64,000 nt of DNA from Nocardia jiangxiensis NBRC 101359 (GTDB taxonomy: Bacteria; Actinomycetota; Actinomycetes; Mycobacteriales; Mycobacteriaceae), in contig NZ_BAGB01000031.1 of assembly GCF_000308615.1 (NCBI RefSeq), positions 179,348 to 243,347 on the forward strand. The letters are read 5' to 3'. The position numbers were made by a program, and so were the translations under genes. The notes under the pieces are model-generated. The model searched no databases. It was given only the letters and a program-made list of their open reading frames with translations, and was not told the origin of the DNA. This document shows, piece after piece, positions 9,480-17,356 of the stretch (position 1 is the stretch's first letter; each line of letters starts with the position of its first letter).

Positions 9480-10109
9480 TCAGGCCTGTCGGCCGATTCG
9501 AGTGGTGTCGGTCACCGGCGGTACGTCCCGCCGTCCACCGGGCAGTACCACCAGATGCGGGCGGCCGCGGTCGTCGGTGGCGTGCCCGGTGGGCATGCAC
9601 AGCCACAGCAGCAGCGGCGCGAGATTTTCGGCGATCCGGTCGCCGACCTCGCAGTATTTCTCCGGGGACAGGCCCACCGGATCGGCGATGTTCTCCCGGC
9701 CCACCAGTGCCAGATCGTTACGGGCGCGGTCCATCTCGGCGACGGTGCGCGCACCGCTGACCTTGGCGATGCGGTACGCCTGCAGCAGTGTGAAGGTGCG
9801 TGGCCGGGCGCCGGGGACATGCGCGACGATATCGTCGCGAATCTGTTCGGTCATGGCCAGGATCAGATCGGCGCGGTCGACCATCTCCGGTTTGAGGCGG
9901 CGGGCGCGGAAGCCGCTCGCATTCGCGCCGAGTCCGGTGATCGTCTGTGCCGCAAGCGGTTCCACACCGAATCCGACCAATGCCCGGGTTCCGGCGCTCT
10001 CCGCGGTCAGTTCGTCGTACAGTCCGTGTTCGTCCGCCAGCGCGCGGGTGAGGCGTTCGGCGATCACCGAGCGGCACACATTGCCGGTGCAGACGAACAG
10101 GACATGCAT
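9480..10109 (-). CDS. Low-molecular-weight protein-tyrosine-phosphatase family protein
   Basis: 209 residues. The N-terminus MHVLFVCTGNVCRS contains the phosphatase P-loop C-X5-R (C7, R13) on the first strand, and IADPVGLSPE supplies the general-acid Asp. The family dephosphorylates phosphotyrosine proteins or, in relatives, reduces arsenate; the P-loop here fits phosphatases. It is longer than PtpA-type enzymes (about 160 residues), with about 40 extra C-terminal residues after the catalytic domain (PLLLWLCMPTGHATDDRGRPH onward is not typical). The start at 10109 is set by the strand that must precede the P-loop. Substrate unknown. Confidence 0.85.
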   Translation of the reverse strand: MHVLFVCTGNVCRSVIAERLTRALADEHGLYDELTAESAGTRALVGFGVEPLAAQTITGLGANASGFRARRLKPEMVDRADLILAMTEQIRDDIVAHVPGARPRTFTLLQAYRIAKVSGARTVAEMDRARNDLALVGRENIADPVGLSPEKYCEVGDRIAENLAPLLLWLCMPTGHATDDRGRPHLVVLPGGRRDVPPVTDTTRIGRQA

Positions 10110-10546
10110 GGCAGGTACGGTATGCGTCCACGGGCGCGACGAGAAGACGGCAATAGCGGAAAACAGCCATTGTCGCCAGATGTTCATTTCCGTGTAGCGA
10201 GTCGCGCGTGAGCCGTTTGCCTGTGAGTCGCTGAACGGCCCGGAAATCGGTAAATTATTTCCGGCCGGAATCTTCGGTATAATATGTCGCTTCTTCGACC
10301 GCCGGGTCGGCTTTCGGGGCCGCGCTTTCGACGTGTCCGCGGGGGAGAACAGTCGTGCGCGCATTGCCGCCGTCGGTGCGACGCGGGCCGGGCCCGATCG
10401 GGGTGGTCATATCGTCCTACATGGCGTCGATCCCGTCGCACAGGAAGTACGCCTCGTGTGCCCGGATGGATGACGACCGGATCCGGATATTCGGACAGAT
10501 CCGCGGAAGAGAATTACGAGATGCCGACCGAAAGGGGAGGCTTATC
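10110..10546. other. Gene-poor gap with an AT-rich promoter-like island
   Basis: No convincing gene on either strand; open frames here have poor third-position bias and one runs through the tRNA. Around 10250-10285 the base composition drops sharply in GC. It holds a 12-bp palindrome TTCCGGCCGGAA (10259-10270) and a perfect TATAAT (10278-10283, plus strand). A short GGTCG-type hairpin follows. This could be a promoter for an unannotated RNA or part of the phosphatase upstream region. Confidence 0.35.
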
Positions 10547-10633
10547 TGGTGCCGAGTGTGGGACTCGAACCCACACGTCCTTTCGGACAACGGTTTTTGA
10601 GACCGTCGCGTCTGCCTGTTCCGCCAACTCGGC
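10547..10633 (-). tRNA. tRNA-Leu (anticodon CAA)
   Basis: Read on the minus strand: acceptor stem GCCGAGT pairs with ACTCGGC, followed by discriminator A and an encoded CCA. The D arm follows, then the anticodon stem ACGGT/ACCGT around the loop CTCAAAA (anticodon CAA, reads UUG). A long variable arm and the T arm GTGGGTTCGAGTCCCAC complete it. The long variable arm fits a class II leucine tRNA. The 5' end is at 10633 and CCA occupies 10549-10547. Confidence 0.95.
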
Positions 10634-10835
10634 GCACCGGGTGCAAATCATAGCCGGTGACCCTCCCGGGAACCGAATCGGTGTGATACTGCCCCGGTTC
10701 GTGCTGGGTAAGTGGGTTCTAGACGGCGGCGAACGGTACGCTTCAGGGAACTCGGATGCGTAGCGGTCCGTCGAGGGCGGCGTCGGACTACATCGGAGCA
10801 TCGGGTGTCGGCATCGGAATACGAGGGGTCTGTCT

Positions 10836-11456
10836 ATGGGAACGTCAACAGGGGGCGCGAAGAAGGATGGGGCGACCGCCGCCAAGCGTGTGGTCGTGGC
10901 CGAGGACGAGGCACTCATCCGGATGGACCTGGTGGAGATGCTCACCGAGGAGGGCTATCAGGTCGTCGGCGAGGCGGGCGATGGTCAGCAGGCGGTCGAT
11001 CTGGCCGGTGAGCTGCGCCCGGATCTGGTGATCATGGATGTGAAGATGCCGCGGCGCGACGGCATCGACGCCGCGGCGGAGATCGCGACCAATCGTGTTG
11101 CACCCGTTGTGATCCTGACCGCATTCAGCCAGCGCGACCTGGTCGAGCGGGCCCGGGACGCGGGTGCGATGGCCTATCTGGTCAAACCGTTCACCAAATC
11201 CGATCTGGTACCGGCGATCGAGCTGGCAGCCAGCCGTTTCCACGAGATCACCGCACTCGAGAGCGAGGTCGCGAGCCTGTCCGAGCGGCTCGAGACGCGC
11301 AAACTCGTCGAGCGTGCCAAGGGTGTGCTGATGCAGACGCAGGGTTTGTCGGAGCCGCAGGCATTCAAGTGGATACAGCGGACCGCGATGGACCGCCGCA
11401 CCACGATGAAGGCGGTTGCCGAGGTGGTTTTGGAGAACCTCGCACCCAAGTCGTAG
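10836..11456 (+). CDS. pdtaR: Response regulator with ANTAR RNA-binding domain (PdtaR)
   Basis: 206 residues: a receiver domain (about 17-135) with acidic pocket EDE, phospho-acceptor D68 in VIMDVKMP, and the conserved Lys in YLVKPF, then a coiled linker and an ANTAR domain (about 145-203; LVERAKGVLMQTQGLSEPQAFKWIQRTAMDRRTTM). ANTAR proteins bind paired hairpins in mRNA leaders and prevent transcription termination. The sequence is very close to M. tuberculosis Rv1626 (PdtaR), whose kinase partner is PdtaS; no kinase gene is next to it here. It is transcribed alone from a region that follows the divergent tRNA. Confidence 0.94.
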   Translation: MGTSTGGAKKDGATAAKRVVVAEDEALIRMDLVEMLTEEGYQVVGEAGDGQQAVDLAGELRPDLVIMDVKMPRRDGIDAAAEIATNRVAPVVILTAFSQRDLVERARDAGAMAYLVKPFTKSDLVPAIELAASRFHEITALESEVASLSERLETRKLVERAKGVLMQTQGLSEPQAFKWIQRTAMDRRTTMKAVAEVVLENLAPKS

Positions 11457-11639
11457 TAGCGATGCATTTGCCACCATTAACACAGTGGTAACGCGATCTT
11501 GACGAATCTTCGGGATCGAAGTAGGACCGATGGCCCGAATGTGATGCGGAGCTAACGTCACAACGCTATGTTCTGAGCTTGGCCGACATGGTCGGCCCTC
11601 TCGGCAACCCCGGGGGATCGAGGAACATAGAGGTGAATC
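11457..11639 (+). promoter_or_regulatory. Upstream region of the branched-chain transporter operon
   Basis: It contains an imperfect inverted repeat (TTGCCAC 11468-11474 with GTGGTAA 11485-11491) and a promoter candidate TTGACG (11499-11504) with a 17-bp spacer to TAGGAC (11522-11527). A perfect 7-bp hairpin GGCCGAC-ATG-GTCGGCC (11581-11597) lies in the leader. The ribosome binding site of the next gene is GAGGTG near 11630. Confidence 0.4.
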
Positions 11640-12884
11640 GTGCTTGGTTCAATAACGCGGAGCACCACGCGGACTCGTGTGGTTCGCGGTGCGTTGGTGA
11701 TCGGGGCGGCGGCCGTGCTGGCCGTAGCCGGTTGCAGCAGCAAATCGACGTCGAACAGCGCCGGTGGCGGGAGCGGAACCGGTCTGTCGATCAAGTCGCT
11801 GGTGCAGATCGATAGCCAGGGCAAGGCGGTGACCCAGACCGGTACGGCTCAGGCCGCCGATCCCGCGGGTGACGGCAAGGCCAAGTGCGCGCCCACCACG
11901 GCGATCGCGATGGCCGGTGCGCTCACGGGGGCGAATTCCGCGCTCGGCATCAACATCGTGGATGGCGTGAAACTCGCTGTCCAGCAGCACAACAAGGCCA
12001 ACCCGGACTGTCAGGTGCAGCTCAAGCCCTTCGACACCGAGGGTGATCCGCAGAAGGCCAGCCAGGTCATCCCGACGGTGATCAGCGATCAGTCGGTGAC
12101 CGCGCTGATCGGTCCGGCGTTCTCCGGTGAGACCAAGGCGACCGGCCAGATCATCAGCGACGCCGGACTTCCGGCGCTGACCTCCTCGGCCACCAACGCC
12201 TCGCTGACCAAGAACGGCTGGAAGACCTTCTTCCGCGGCCTGGCCAACGACGATCTGCAGGGTCCCTCGGTCGCGCACTATCTGACCGGCGCGGGCGGGT
12301 TCAAGAAGATCTGCGTGGTGCAGGACGACTCCGATTACGGTGTGGGCCTTGCCAAGTCGGTCATCGCCGCGCTCGGCTCCTCGGCCGACGAATCCTGCGC
12401 GGCCCAGGTGAAGACCGGTGACAAGGACTTCTCCGCGACGGTCTCGAAGCTGTCCGCCGCCAAGCCGGACGCGATCTTCTATTCCGGGTACTACGCCGAG
12501 GCGGCTCCGCTGGTGGAGCAGCTGCACTCGGCCGGGGTGAGCGCGACCTTCGTCTCCGACGACGGCACCAACGACCCGCAGTTCGTCAAGCAGGCCGGTG
12601 ACTCCAGCAAGGGCGCGCTGCTGTCCTGCCCCTGTGGCCCGGCGCCGGATTCCTTCGCCACCGCCTACAAGGCCCTGAACAACCAGGAGCCGGGCGTGTA
12701 CTCGGTCGAGGCGTACGACCTGACCACGATCGTGCTGAAGGCGATCGACGCGGGCAAGGTCACCCGCCCCGAGGTGCTCGATTACGTGCGCAACTACGAC
12801 GGCCAGGGCCTGGCTCGGCACTACAAGTGGGACAGCACGGGTGAATTGTCGAACGCCTTGATCTGGATGTACCAGGTCAAGTAG
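11640..12884 (+). CDS. livJ: Branched-chain amino-acid ABC transporter binding lipoprotein
   Basis: 414 residues. The signal peptide ends in lipobox AVAGC, followed by a Ser/Gly/Asn-rich linker. The periplasmic-binding fold of the Leu/Ile/Val family follows, e.g. IAMAGALTGANSALGINIVDGVKLAV, VISDQSVTALIGPAFSGETKATGQIISDAGLPALTSSA and VQDDSDYGVGLAKSV. This family delivers branched-chain amino acids, amides or other small ligands to LivHM; the exact ligand is not readable. GTG 11640 has GAGGTG 5 nt upstream. First gene of the operon; a strong hairpin separates it from livH. Confidence 0.93.
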   Translation: MLGSITRSTTRTRVVRGALVIGAAAVLAVAGCSSKSTSNSAGGGSGTGLSIKSLVQIDSQGKAVTQTGTAQAADPAGDGKAKCAPTTAIAMAGALTGANSALGINIVDGVKLAVQQHNKANPDCQVQLKPFDTEGDPQKASQVIPTVISDQSVTALIGPAFSGETKATGQIISDAGLPALTSSATNASLTKNGWKTFFRGLANDDLQGPSVAHYLTGAGGFKKICVVQDDSDYGVGLAKSVIAALGSSADESCAAQVKTGDKDFSATVSKLSAAKPDAIFYSGYYAEAAPLVEQLHSAGVSATFVSDDGTNDPQFVKQAGDSSKGALLSCPCGPAPDSFATAYKALNNQEPGVYSVEAYDLTTIVLKAIDAGKVTRPEVLDYVRNYDGQGLARHYKWDSTGELSNALIWMYQVK

Positions 12885-12907
12885 GGACCTACCCCGTATC
12901 GGCAACA

Positions 12908-12946
12908 GCGTGCACCGGAAGGCGAACCCATCGTCCCGGTGCACGC
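12908..12946 (+). terminator. Strong hairpin between livJ and livH
   Basis: An 11-bp perfect stem (GCGTGCACCGG, 12908-12918, with CCGGTGCACGC, 12936-12946) around a 17-nt loop, without a long T tract. Its position suggests partial termination or 3' end protection, so that the binding protein is made in excess over the membrane parts. Confidence 0.6.
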
Positions 12947-13044
12947 CCCTTCCATCACCTTGGCTGGGGGCACCCGTGATCTCCGCTCCGGCGGTCCGCA
13001 TCGGGACCCGGGCACGCTGTTTCCCACGATGACGAGAGTGTCGA

Positions 13045-14079
13045 ATGTCTGTAACCGTATTGGCGGATCCCGCGCTGTATGCCGGGACCATTGATTTCAA
13101 CATTTCCGGGGTGGTCGACCAGTTCTGGCAGCTCACCGTCGACGGATTGAGCTACGGCGCGATCTACGCGCTGGTGGCCGTCGGCTACACCCTGGTCTAC
13201 GGCGTATTGCGGCTGATCAACTTCGCCCATTCCGAGGTCTTCATGCTCGGCATGTTCGGACAGTATGTCGGATTGGAGCTGCTGGGATTCTCCGCCAGTG
13301 GGAATGTCTACTCCCAGGGTGTGCTGCTGACGATCGTCTACCTGCTGGTGGCGATGCTGATCGGTATGGCGGTGTCCGGTGCGACCGCCGTCGGCCTGGA
13401 GCGGGTGGCCTACCGGCCGCTGCGCAAACGCGGCGCCAAACCGCTGATCTTCCTGATCACCGCGATCGGCATGTCCTTCGTGCTGCAGGAGTTCGTGCAC
13501 TACGTACTGCCGAAACTCGTGTCCGGGCTGGGCGGCACCAATCCGCAGCAGCCGATCAAACTCGTCGAGCCCAAACAGGAATTCTCCCTGTTCGGAGCAT
13601 CGGTGACGAATGTGGCGATCGTGATCGTGCTGGCCGCGGTCGCGCTGGCCGCGCTCACCGAGATCCTGATCAACCGGACCAGATTCGGCCGCGCCATCCG
13701 CGCGGTCGCCCAGGACCCCGACACCGCGACGCTGATGGGCGTGTCCCGCGAGCGGGTCATCATGCTGACCTTCCTGATCGGCGGTCTGCTGGCCGGTGCC
13801 GCCGCGACGCTCTACACCTTGAAGGTGCCGCAGGGAATCGTCTTCAACGGCGGATTCATCCTGGGCGTCAAGGCGTTCAGCGCCGCGGTGCTCGGCGGTA
13901 TCGGCAACCTGCGCGGCGCGCTGCTGGGTGGTCTGCTGCTGGGCCTGGCCGAGGATTACGGCCAGATCCTGTTCGGTACCCAGTGGCGTGACGTGGTCGC
14001 GTTCGTGGTGCTGGTGGCGGTGCTGATGCTCCGTCCGACCGGCATTCTGGGCGAGAGTCTCGGAAAGGCCCGGGTATGA
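13045..14079 (+). CDS. livH: Branched-chain amino-acid ABC transporter permease LivH
   Basis: 344 residues, eight or so membrane helices. Typical LivH segments: DGLSYGAIYALVAVGYTLVYGVLRLINFAHSEVFMLG, ERVAYRPLR, TRFGRAIRAVAQDPDTATLMGV (cytoplasmic ATPase-docking loop) and GGIGNLRGALLGGLLLGLAE. It forms the channel with LivM. The N-terminus is about 30 residues longer than in the E. coli protein. The stop overlaps the ATG of livM. Confidence 0.94.
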   Translation: MSVTVLADPALYAGTIDFNISGVVDQFWQLTVDGLSYGAIYALVAVGYTLVYGVLRLINFAHSEVFMLGMFGQYVGLELLGFSASGNVYSQGVLLTIVYLLVAMLIGMAVSGATAVGLERVAYRPLRKRGAKPLIFLITAIGMSFVLQEFVHYVLPKLVSGLGGTNPQQPIKLVEPKQEFSLFGASVTNVAIVIVLAAVALAALTEILINRTRFGRAIRAVAQDPDTATLMGVSRERVIMLTFLIGGLLAGAAATLYTLKVPQGIVFNGGFILGVKAFSAAVLGGIGNLRGALLGGLLLGLAEDYGQILFGTQWRDVVAFVVLVAVLMLRPTGILGESLGKARV

Positions 14080-15311
14080 GCGAGGCGACGAAAGTTCCGG
14101 TGACCTCCACCGCACCGCAGCAGCAGCCGCGCGGTGTGGGTGATGCGATTCGCGGCTGGTGGGGCGGGCTGTCCCGGCCGGCACAATGGGCGTTCGGCGT
14201 GCCGGCGGTCATCGTGCTCGGGCTGATCGCGCTGTTCCCGCCGCCGCTGATCAACACCCCGGGCACGAGTTTCGGCGGGGTGATGGCGCAGTTCGCGATG
14301 TACGCGCTCATCGCGATCGGCCTGAACGTCGTGGTCGGGCAGACCGGTCTGCTGGATCTGGGCTATGTCGGCTTCTACGCGGTCGGCGCCTATACGGTCG
14401 GAATCCTGACCAGTCCGAACAGCCCGTTCCATTCGAATTCCGGTGTCTTCGATTCGAAATGGGCGTGGCTGCTGTGCGTGCCGCTGGCGATCCTGGCGAC
14501 CGCGGCTTCCGGCCTGATTCTGGGCACCCCGACACTGCGGCTGCGCGGTGACTATCTGGCGATCGTGACCCTCGGATTCGGTGAGATCGTCCGATTGCTC
14601 GCCGACAACCTGGGCGGGGTCACCAACGGCAGCCTCGGCCTGGCGGGCATCGCGTATCCGCACCTGGGCGAGTCGAAAACCCATACCGGCGGCTATTTCT
14701 CGTCGGGTAACCTCGGCGACCGGAATTCCGGGAATCTGCTGGACCGCGCGAATTCCGGGGTCTGGTGGTTCTGGATCGGCATGCTGCTGGTGGTCGTGGT
14801 GCTGATCCTGGTCGGCAATCTGGAGCGCAGCCGCGTCGGCCGCGCCTGGGTCGCGATCCGCGAGGACGAGGACGCCGCGGAGATCATGGGCGTGCCCACC
14901 TTCAAATTCAAGCTGTGGGCGTTCACCATCGGCGCGGCGGTGGGCGGCCTGTCCGGCGCGCTGTACGCCGGTCAGGTGCAGTTCATCAATCCGACCGGAT
15001 TCAACGTCATCAACTCGATGCTGTTCCTGTGCGCGGTGGTGCTGGGCGGTCAGGGCAACAAGCTCGGCGTGATCGTCGGCGCGTTCCTGATCGTGTACCT
15101 GCCGAACCGGTTCATGTCGGTGAACGTGGCGGGACAGTCGCTGGGCGACTTCAAATATCTGTTCTTCGGTCTCACGCTGGTGGTGGTGATGATCTTCCGT
15201 CCGCAGGGGCTGTTCCCGGCGCGGCAGAAATTGCTCGCCTATTCCAGGCAGGTGTATCGAGCGGTGCGGCGGCCTGCGCAGGCTGCCGAGGCGACGGGAG
15301 CGGGCGCATGA
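14076..15311 (+). CDS. livM: Branched-chain amino-acid ABC transporter permease LivM
   Basis: 411 residues with many membrane helices. Family marks: MYALIAIGLNVVVGQTGLLDLGYVGFYAVGAY, LRLRGDYLAIVTLGFGEIVRLL, and ERSRVGRAWVAIREDEDAAEIMGV, the cytoplasmic loop that contacts the ATPases. It partners LivH. Overlaps by four bases with both neighbours (ATGA at each end), which implies tight translational coupling across the operon. Confidence 0.94.
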   Translation: MSEATKVPVTSTAPQQQPRGVGDAIRGWWGGLSRPAQWAFGVPAVIVLGLIALFPPPLINTPGTSFGGVMAQFAMYALIAIGLNVVVGQTGLLDLGYVGFYAVGAYTVGILTSPNSPFHSNSGVFDSKWAWLLCVPLAILATAASGLILGTPTLRLRGDYLAIVTLGFGEIVRLLADNLGGVTNGSLGLAGIAYPHLGESKTHTGGYFSSGNLGDRNSGNLLDRANSGVWWFWIGMLLVVVVLILVGNLERSRVGRAWVAIREDEDAAEIMGVPTFKFKLWAFTIGAAVGGLSGALYAGQVQFINPTGFNVINSMLFLCAVVLGGQGNKLGVIVGAFLIVYLPNRFMSVNVAGQSLGDFKYLFFGLTLVVVMIFRPQGLFPARQKLLAYSRQVYRAVRRPAQAAEATGAGA

Positions 15312-17230
15312 CCGGGCCGGGCGCTGGTGGCGCGCTGTTCGACAACGAGGACATGTCGGCGGGGTACGCCGAGGAGCAGGAGGCGGGTGCGGCCGGTGTG
15401 GTCGACGTCGGCGCCGTGCTCCCGGAGTTGGCCGATACCCAGGTCGTCGCGGAAGTCGTTGCACCACACCGGGAAATCGAGACGGCGGTCGGCGAGCCGC
15501 TGCTGCGCACCGACGGGCTGACCATGCGGTTCGGTGGTCTGACGGCACTGGACGCGGTGAGTTTCGAGATCCGCCGCGGCGAGATCCTCGGACTCATCGG
15601 GCCCAACGGCGCGGGCAAGACGACCTGCTTCAACGCCATCACCGGTGTGTACCGGCCGTCGGCGGGTACGGTGTTCTTCGACGGCAAGCCGCTGACAAAG
15701 ACCAAGCGCAACCAGATCACCCGGCTGGGCATCGCCCGGACCTTCCAGAACATCAGGTTGTTCGGGGAGATGACGGCGCTGGAGAACGTGGTCGTGGGCA
15801 CCGACGCCCGGCACCACACCTCGGTACCCGGTGCGGTGTTCCGTTCCGCGCGACATCGTCGCGAGGAGCGCGACGCCATCGAACGCGGTATGGCGCTGCT
15901 GGAGTTCGTCGGCATCGCGCCGCGGGCGGTGGAGAAGGCGCGCAACCTGTCCTACGGCGATCAACGCCGGCTGGAGATCGCCCGCGCGCTGGCGACCGAG
16001 CCGAAGCTGCTGTGCCTCGACGAGCCCGCCGCCGGATTCAATCCGAGCGAGAAGTCCGCGCTGATGGATCTGATCCGCAAGATCCGTGACGACGGGTTCA
16101 CGGTGCTGCTGATCGAGCACGATATGCGGCTGGTCATGGGCGTCACCGACCGGATCGTGGTGCTGGAGTTCGGGCGCAAGATCGCCGACGCGCTGCCCGA
16201 GCAGATCCGCGACGACCCGGCGGTGATCGCGGCCTATCTGGGTGTTCCGGACGAGGAGGCGGCGGCGGAATTGGCCGATGCCTCGAGCGAATCCGAATCG
16301 TCGGTATTCGTGAACCCGACCGCGGTGGCCGATACCGCGGTGCTTCCGGTCTACCAGGAGGAGGATCCCCGCCCGGCGGATGCCGCGGGCGCGGATCCCG
16401 ATGTGCCGTTCCGGATCCCCGAGAGCACCGGATCCGACCGCGCGGCGAGCGGATCCGGCGCGGTATCACCCGCCGCGCTGACCACCGGCGGTCCCGGGCA
16501 GGGTGGCTCCGAACCGCTGCTCGTGGTCGAGGACATGGTCGTCAGCTACGGCAGAATCCAAGCGCTGCACGGTATTTCGTTGCAGGTCGCGGAGGGTGAG
16601 CTGGTGACCCTGCTGGGCGCGAACGGTGCGGGCAAGACCACCACCATGCGCGCGCTGTCCGGGCTGCTGCCCCTGGGGCGCGGGCGGATCACGTTCGCGG
16701 GCAAGGACGTCAGCCGGATGCGGGCGCACGAGCGGGTGGTCGAGGGACTGATCCAGGCCCCCGAGGGCCGCGGGGTGTTCCCGGGCATGACCGTGCAGGA
16801 GAACCTCGACATGGGTTGTCACGCACGGCCGTTCAAGCAGCGGGCGGAGTACGGGCAGACGCTCGAGCGGGTGTTCGAGTTGTTCCCGCGCCTGGCCGAA
16901 CGCCGTAAACAGGTGGGCGGCACCATGTCCGGCGGTGAGCAGCAGATGCTGGCGATCGGCCGCGCGCTGATGGCCCGGCCGAAGCTGCTGCTGCTGGACG
17001 AGCCGTCCATGGGTCTGGCTCCCATGGTGATCCAGCAGATCTTCCGGATCATCAGCGAGATCAACGCCAACGGCACGACCGTGCTGCTGGTCGAGCAGAA
17101 CGCGCAACAGGCGCTGACCCGCAGTCACCGCGCCTACATCCTGGAGACCGGTGAGATCACCAAGACCGGCGGTGGCCGTGCGCTGCTGACCGATCCGGCG
17201 GTCAAATCGGCGTATCTGGGCGTCGCGTAA
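15308..17230 (+). CDS. livG-livF: Fused LivG-LivF: both branched-chain transporter ATPases in one polypeptide
   Basis: 640 residues holding two complete ABC domains in one uninterrupted frame. After about 62 poorly conserved N-terminal residues comes a LivG-type domain: Walker A GPNGAGKTT near 98-106, LSYGDQRRLEIARAL, LDEPAAGFNP and the LivG-specific long insert with RTFQNIRLF. A linker of about 90 residues rich in Ala, Asp, Glu and Ser follows (about 312-402). Then a LivF-type domain: Walker A GANGAGKTT near 437-445, APEGRGVFPGMTV, MSGGEQQMLAIGRAL and LDEPSMGLAP. The ATG overlaps the livM stop. LivG and LivF normally come from separate adjacent genes that form a heterodimer; here the pair would be made at 1:1 by design. 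An internal restart for LivF cannot be excluded. Confidence 0.9.
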   Translation: MTGPGAGGALFDNEDMSAGYAEEQEAGAAGVVDVGAVLPELADTQVVAEVVAPHREIETAVGEPLLRTDGLTMRFGGLTALDAVSFEIRRGEILGLIGPNGAGKTTCFNAITGVYRPSAGTVFFDGKPLTKTKRNQITRLGIARTFQNIRLFGEMTALENVVVGTDARHHTSVPGAVFRSARHRREERDAIERGMALLEFVGIAPRAVEKARNLSYGDQRRLEIARALATEPKLLCLDEPAAGFNPSEKSALMDLIRKIRDDGFTVLLIEHDMRLVMGVTDRIVVLEFGRKIADALPEQIRDDPAVIAAYLGVPDEEAAAELADASSESESSVFVNPTAVADTAVLPVYQEEDPRPADAAGADPDVPFRIPESTGSDRAASGSGAVSPAALTTGGPGQGGSEPLLVVEDMVVSYGRIQALHGISLQVAEGELVTLLGANGAGKTTTMRALSGLLPLGRGRITFAGKDVSRMRAHERVVEGLIQAPEGRGVFPGMTVQENLDMGCHARPFKQRAEYGQTLERVFELFPRLAERRKQVGGTMSGGEQQMLAIGRALMARPKLLLLDEPSMGLAPMVIQQIFRIISEINANGTTVLLVEQNAQQALTRSHRAYILETGEITKTGGGRALLTDPAVKSAYLGVA

Positions 17231-17237
17231 CCGGTGC

Positions 17238-17270
17238 GGGATCCGGCCGTGCGATGCGCGGCCGGATCCC
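17238..17270 (+). terminator. Terminator after the liv operon
   Basis: A 12-bp perfect stem GGGATCCGGCCG (17238-17249) with CGGCCGGATCCC (17259-17270) and a 9-nt loop, 8 nt after the livGF stop. No T tract, as is common in actinobacteria. Confidence 0.75.
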
Positions 17271-17326
17271 GGCCGAACCGCCTCATCCGATCGCGGCGCG
17301 CGGGATCCGCGGAGGTCCGGCAACGC

Positions 17327-17349
17327 TTGTCGGTGCCTGTCCCTAGACT
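17327..17349 (+). promoter_or_regulatory. DNA-damage promoter (RecA-NDp/PafBC type) of polA
   Basis: TTGTCGGTG (17327-17335), eight bases, then TAGACT (17344-17349). This is an exact fit to TTGTCRGTG-N8-TANNNT, the LexA-independent damage promoter described in mycobacteria and assigned to PafBC. The -10 ends 7 nt before the GTG, so the transcript should be leaderless. Confidence 0.75.
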
Positions 17350-17356
17350 CTGTGCC

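Noticed and set aside
10284..10763. Plus-strand frame running through the tRNA-Leu gene
   Set aside because: It crosses a certain tRNA and has Arg/Ser-rich out-of-frame composition.
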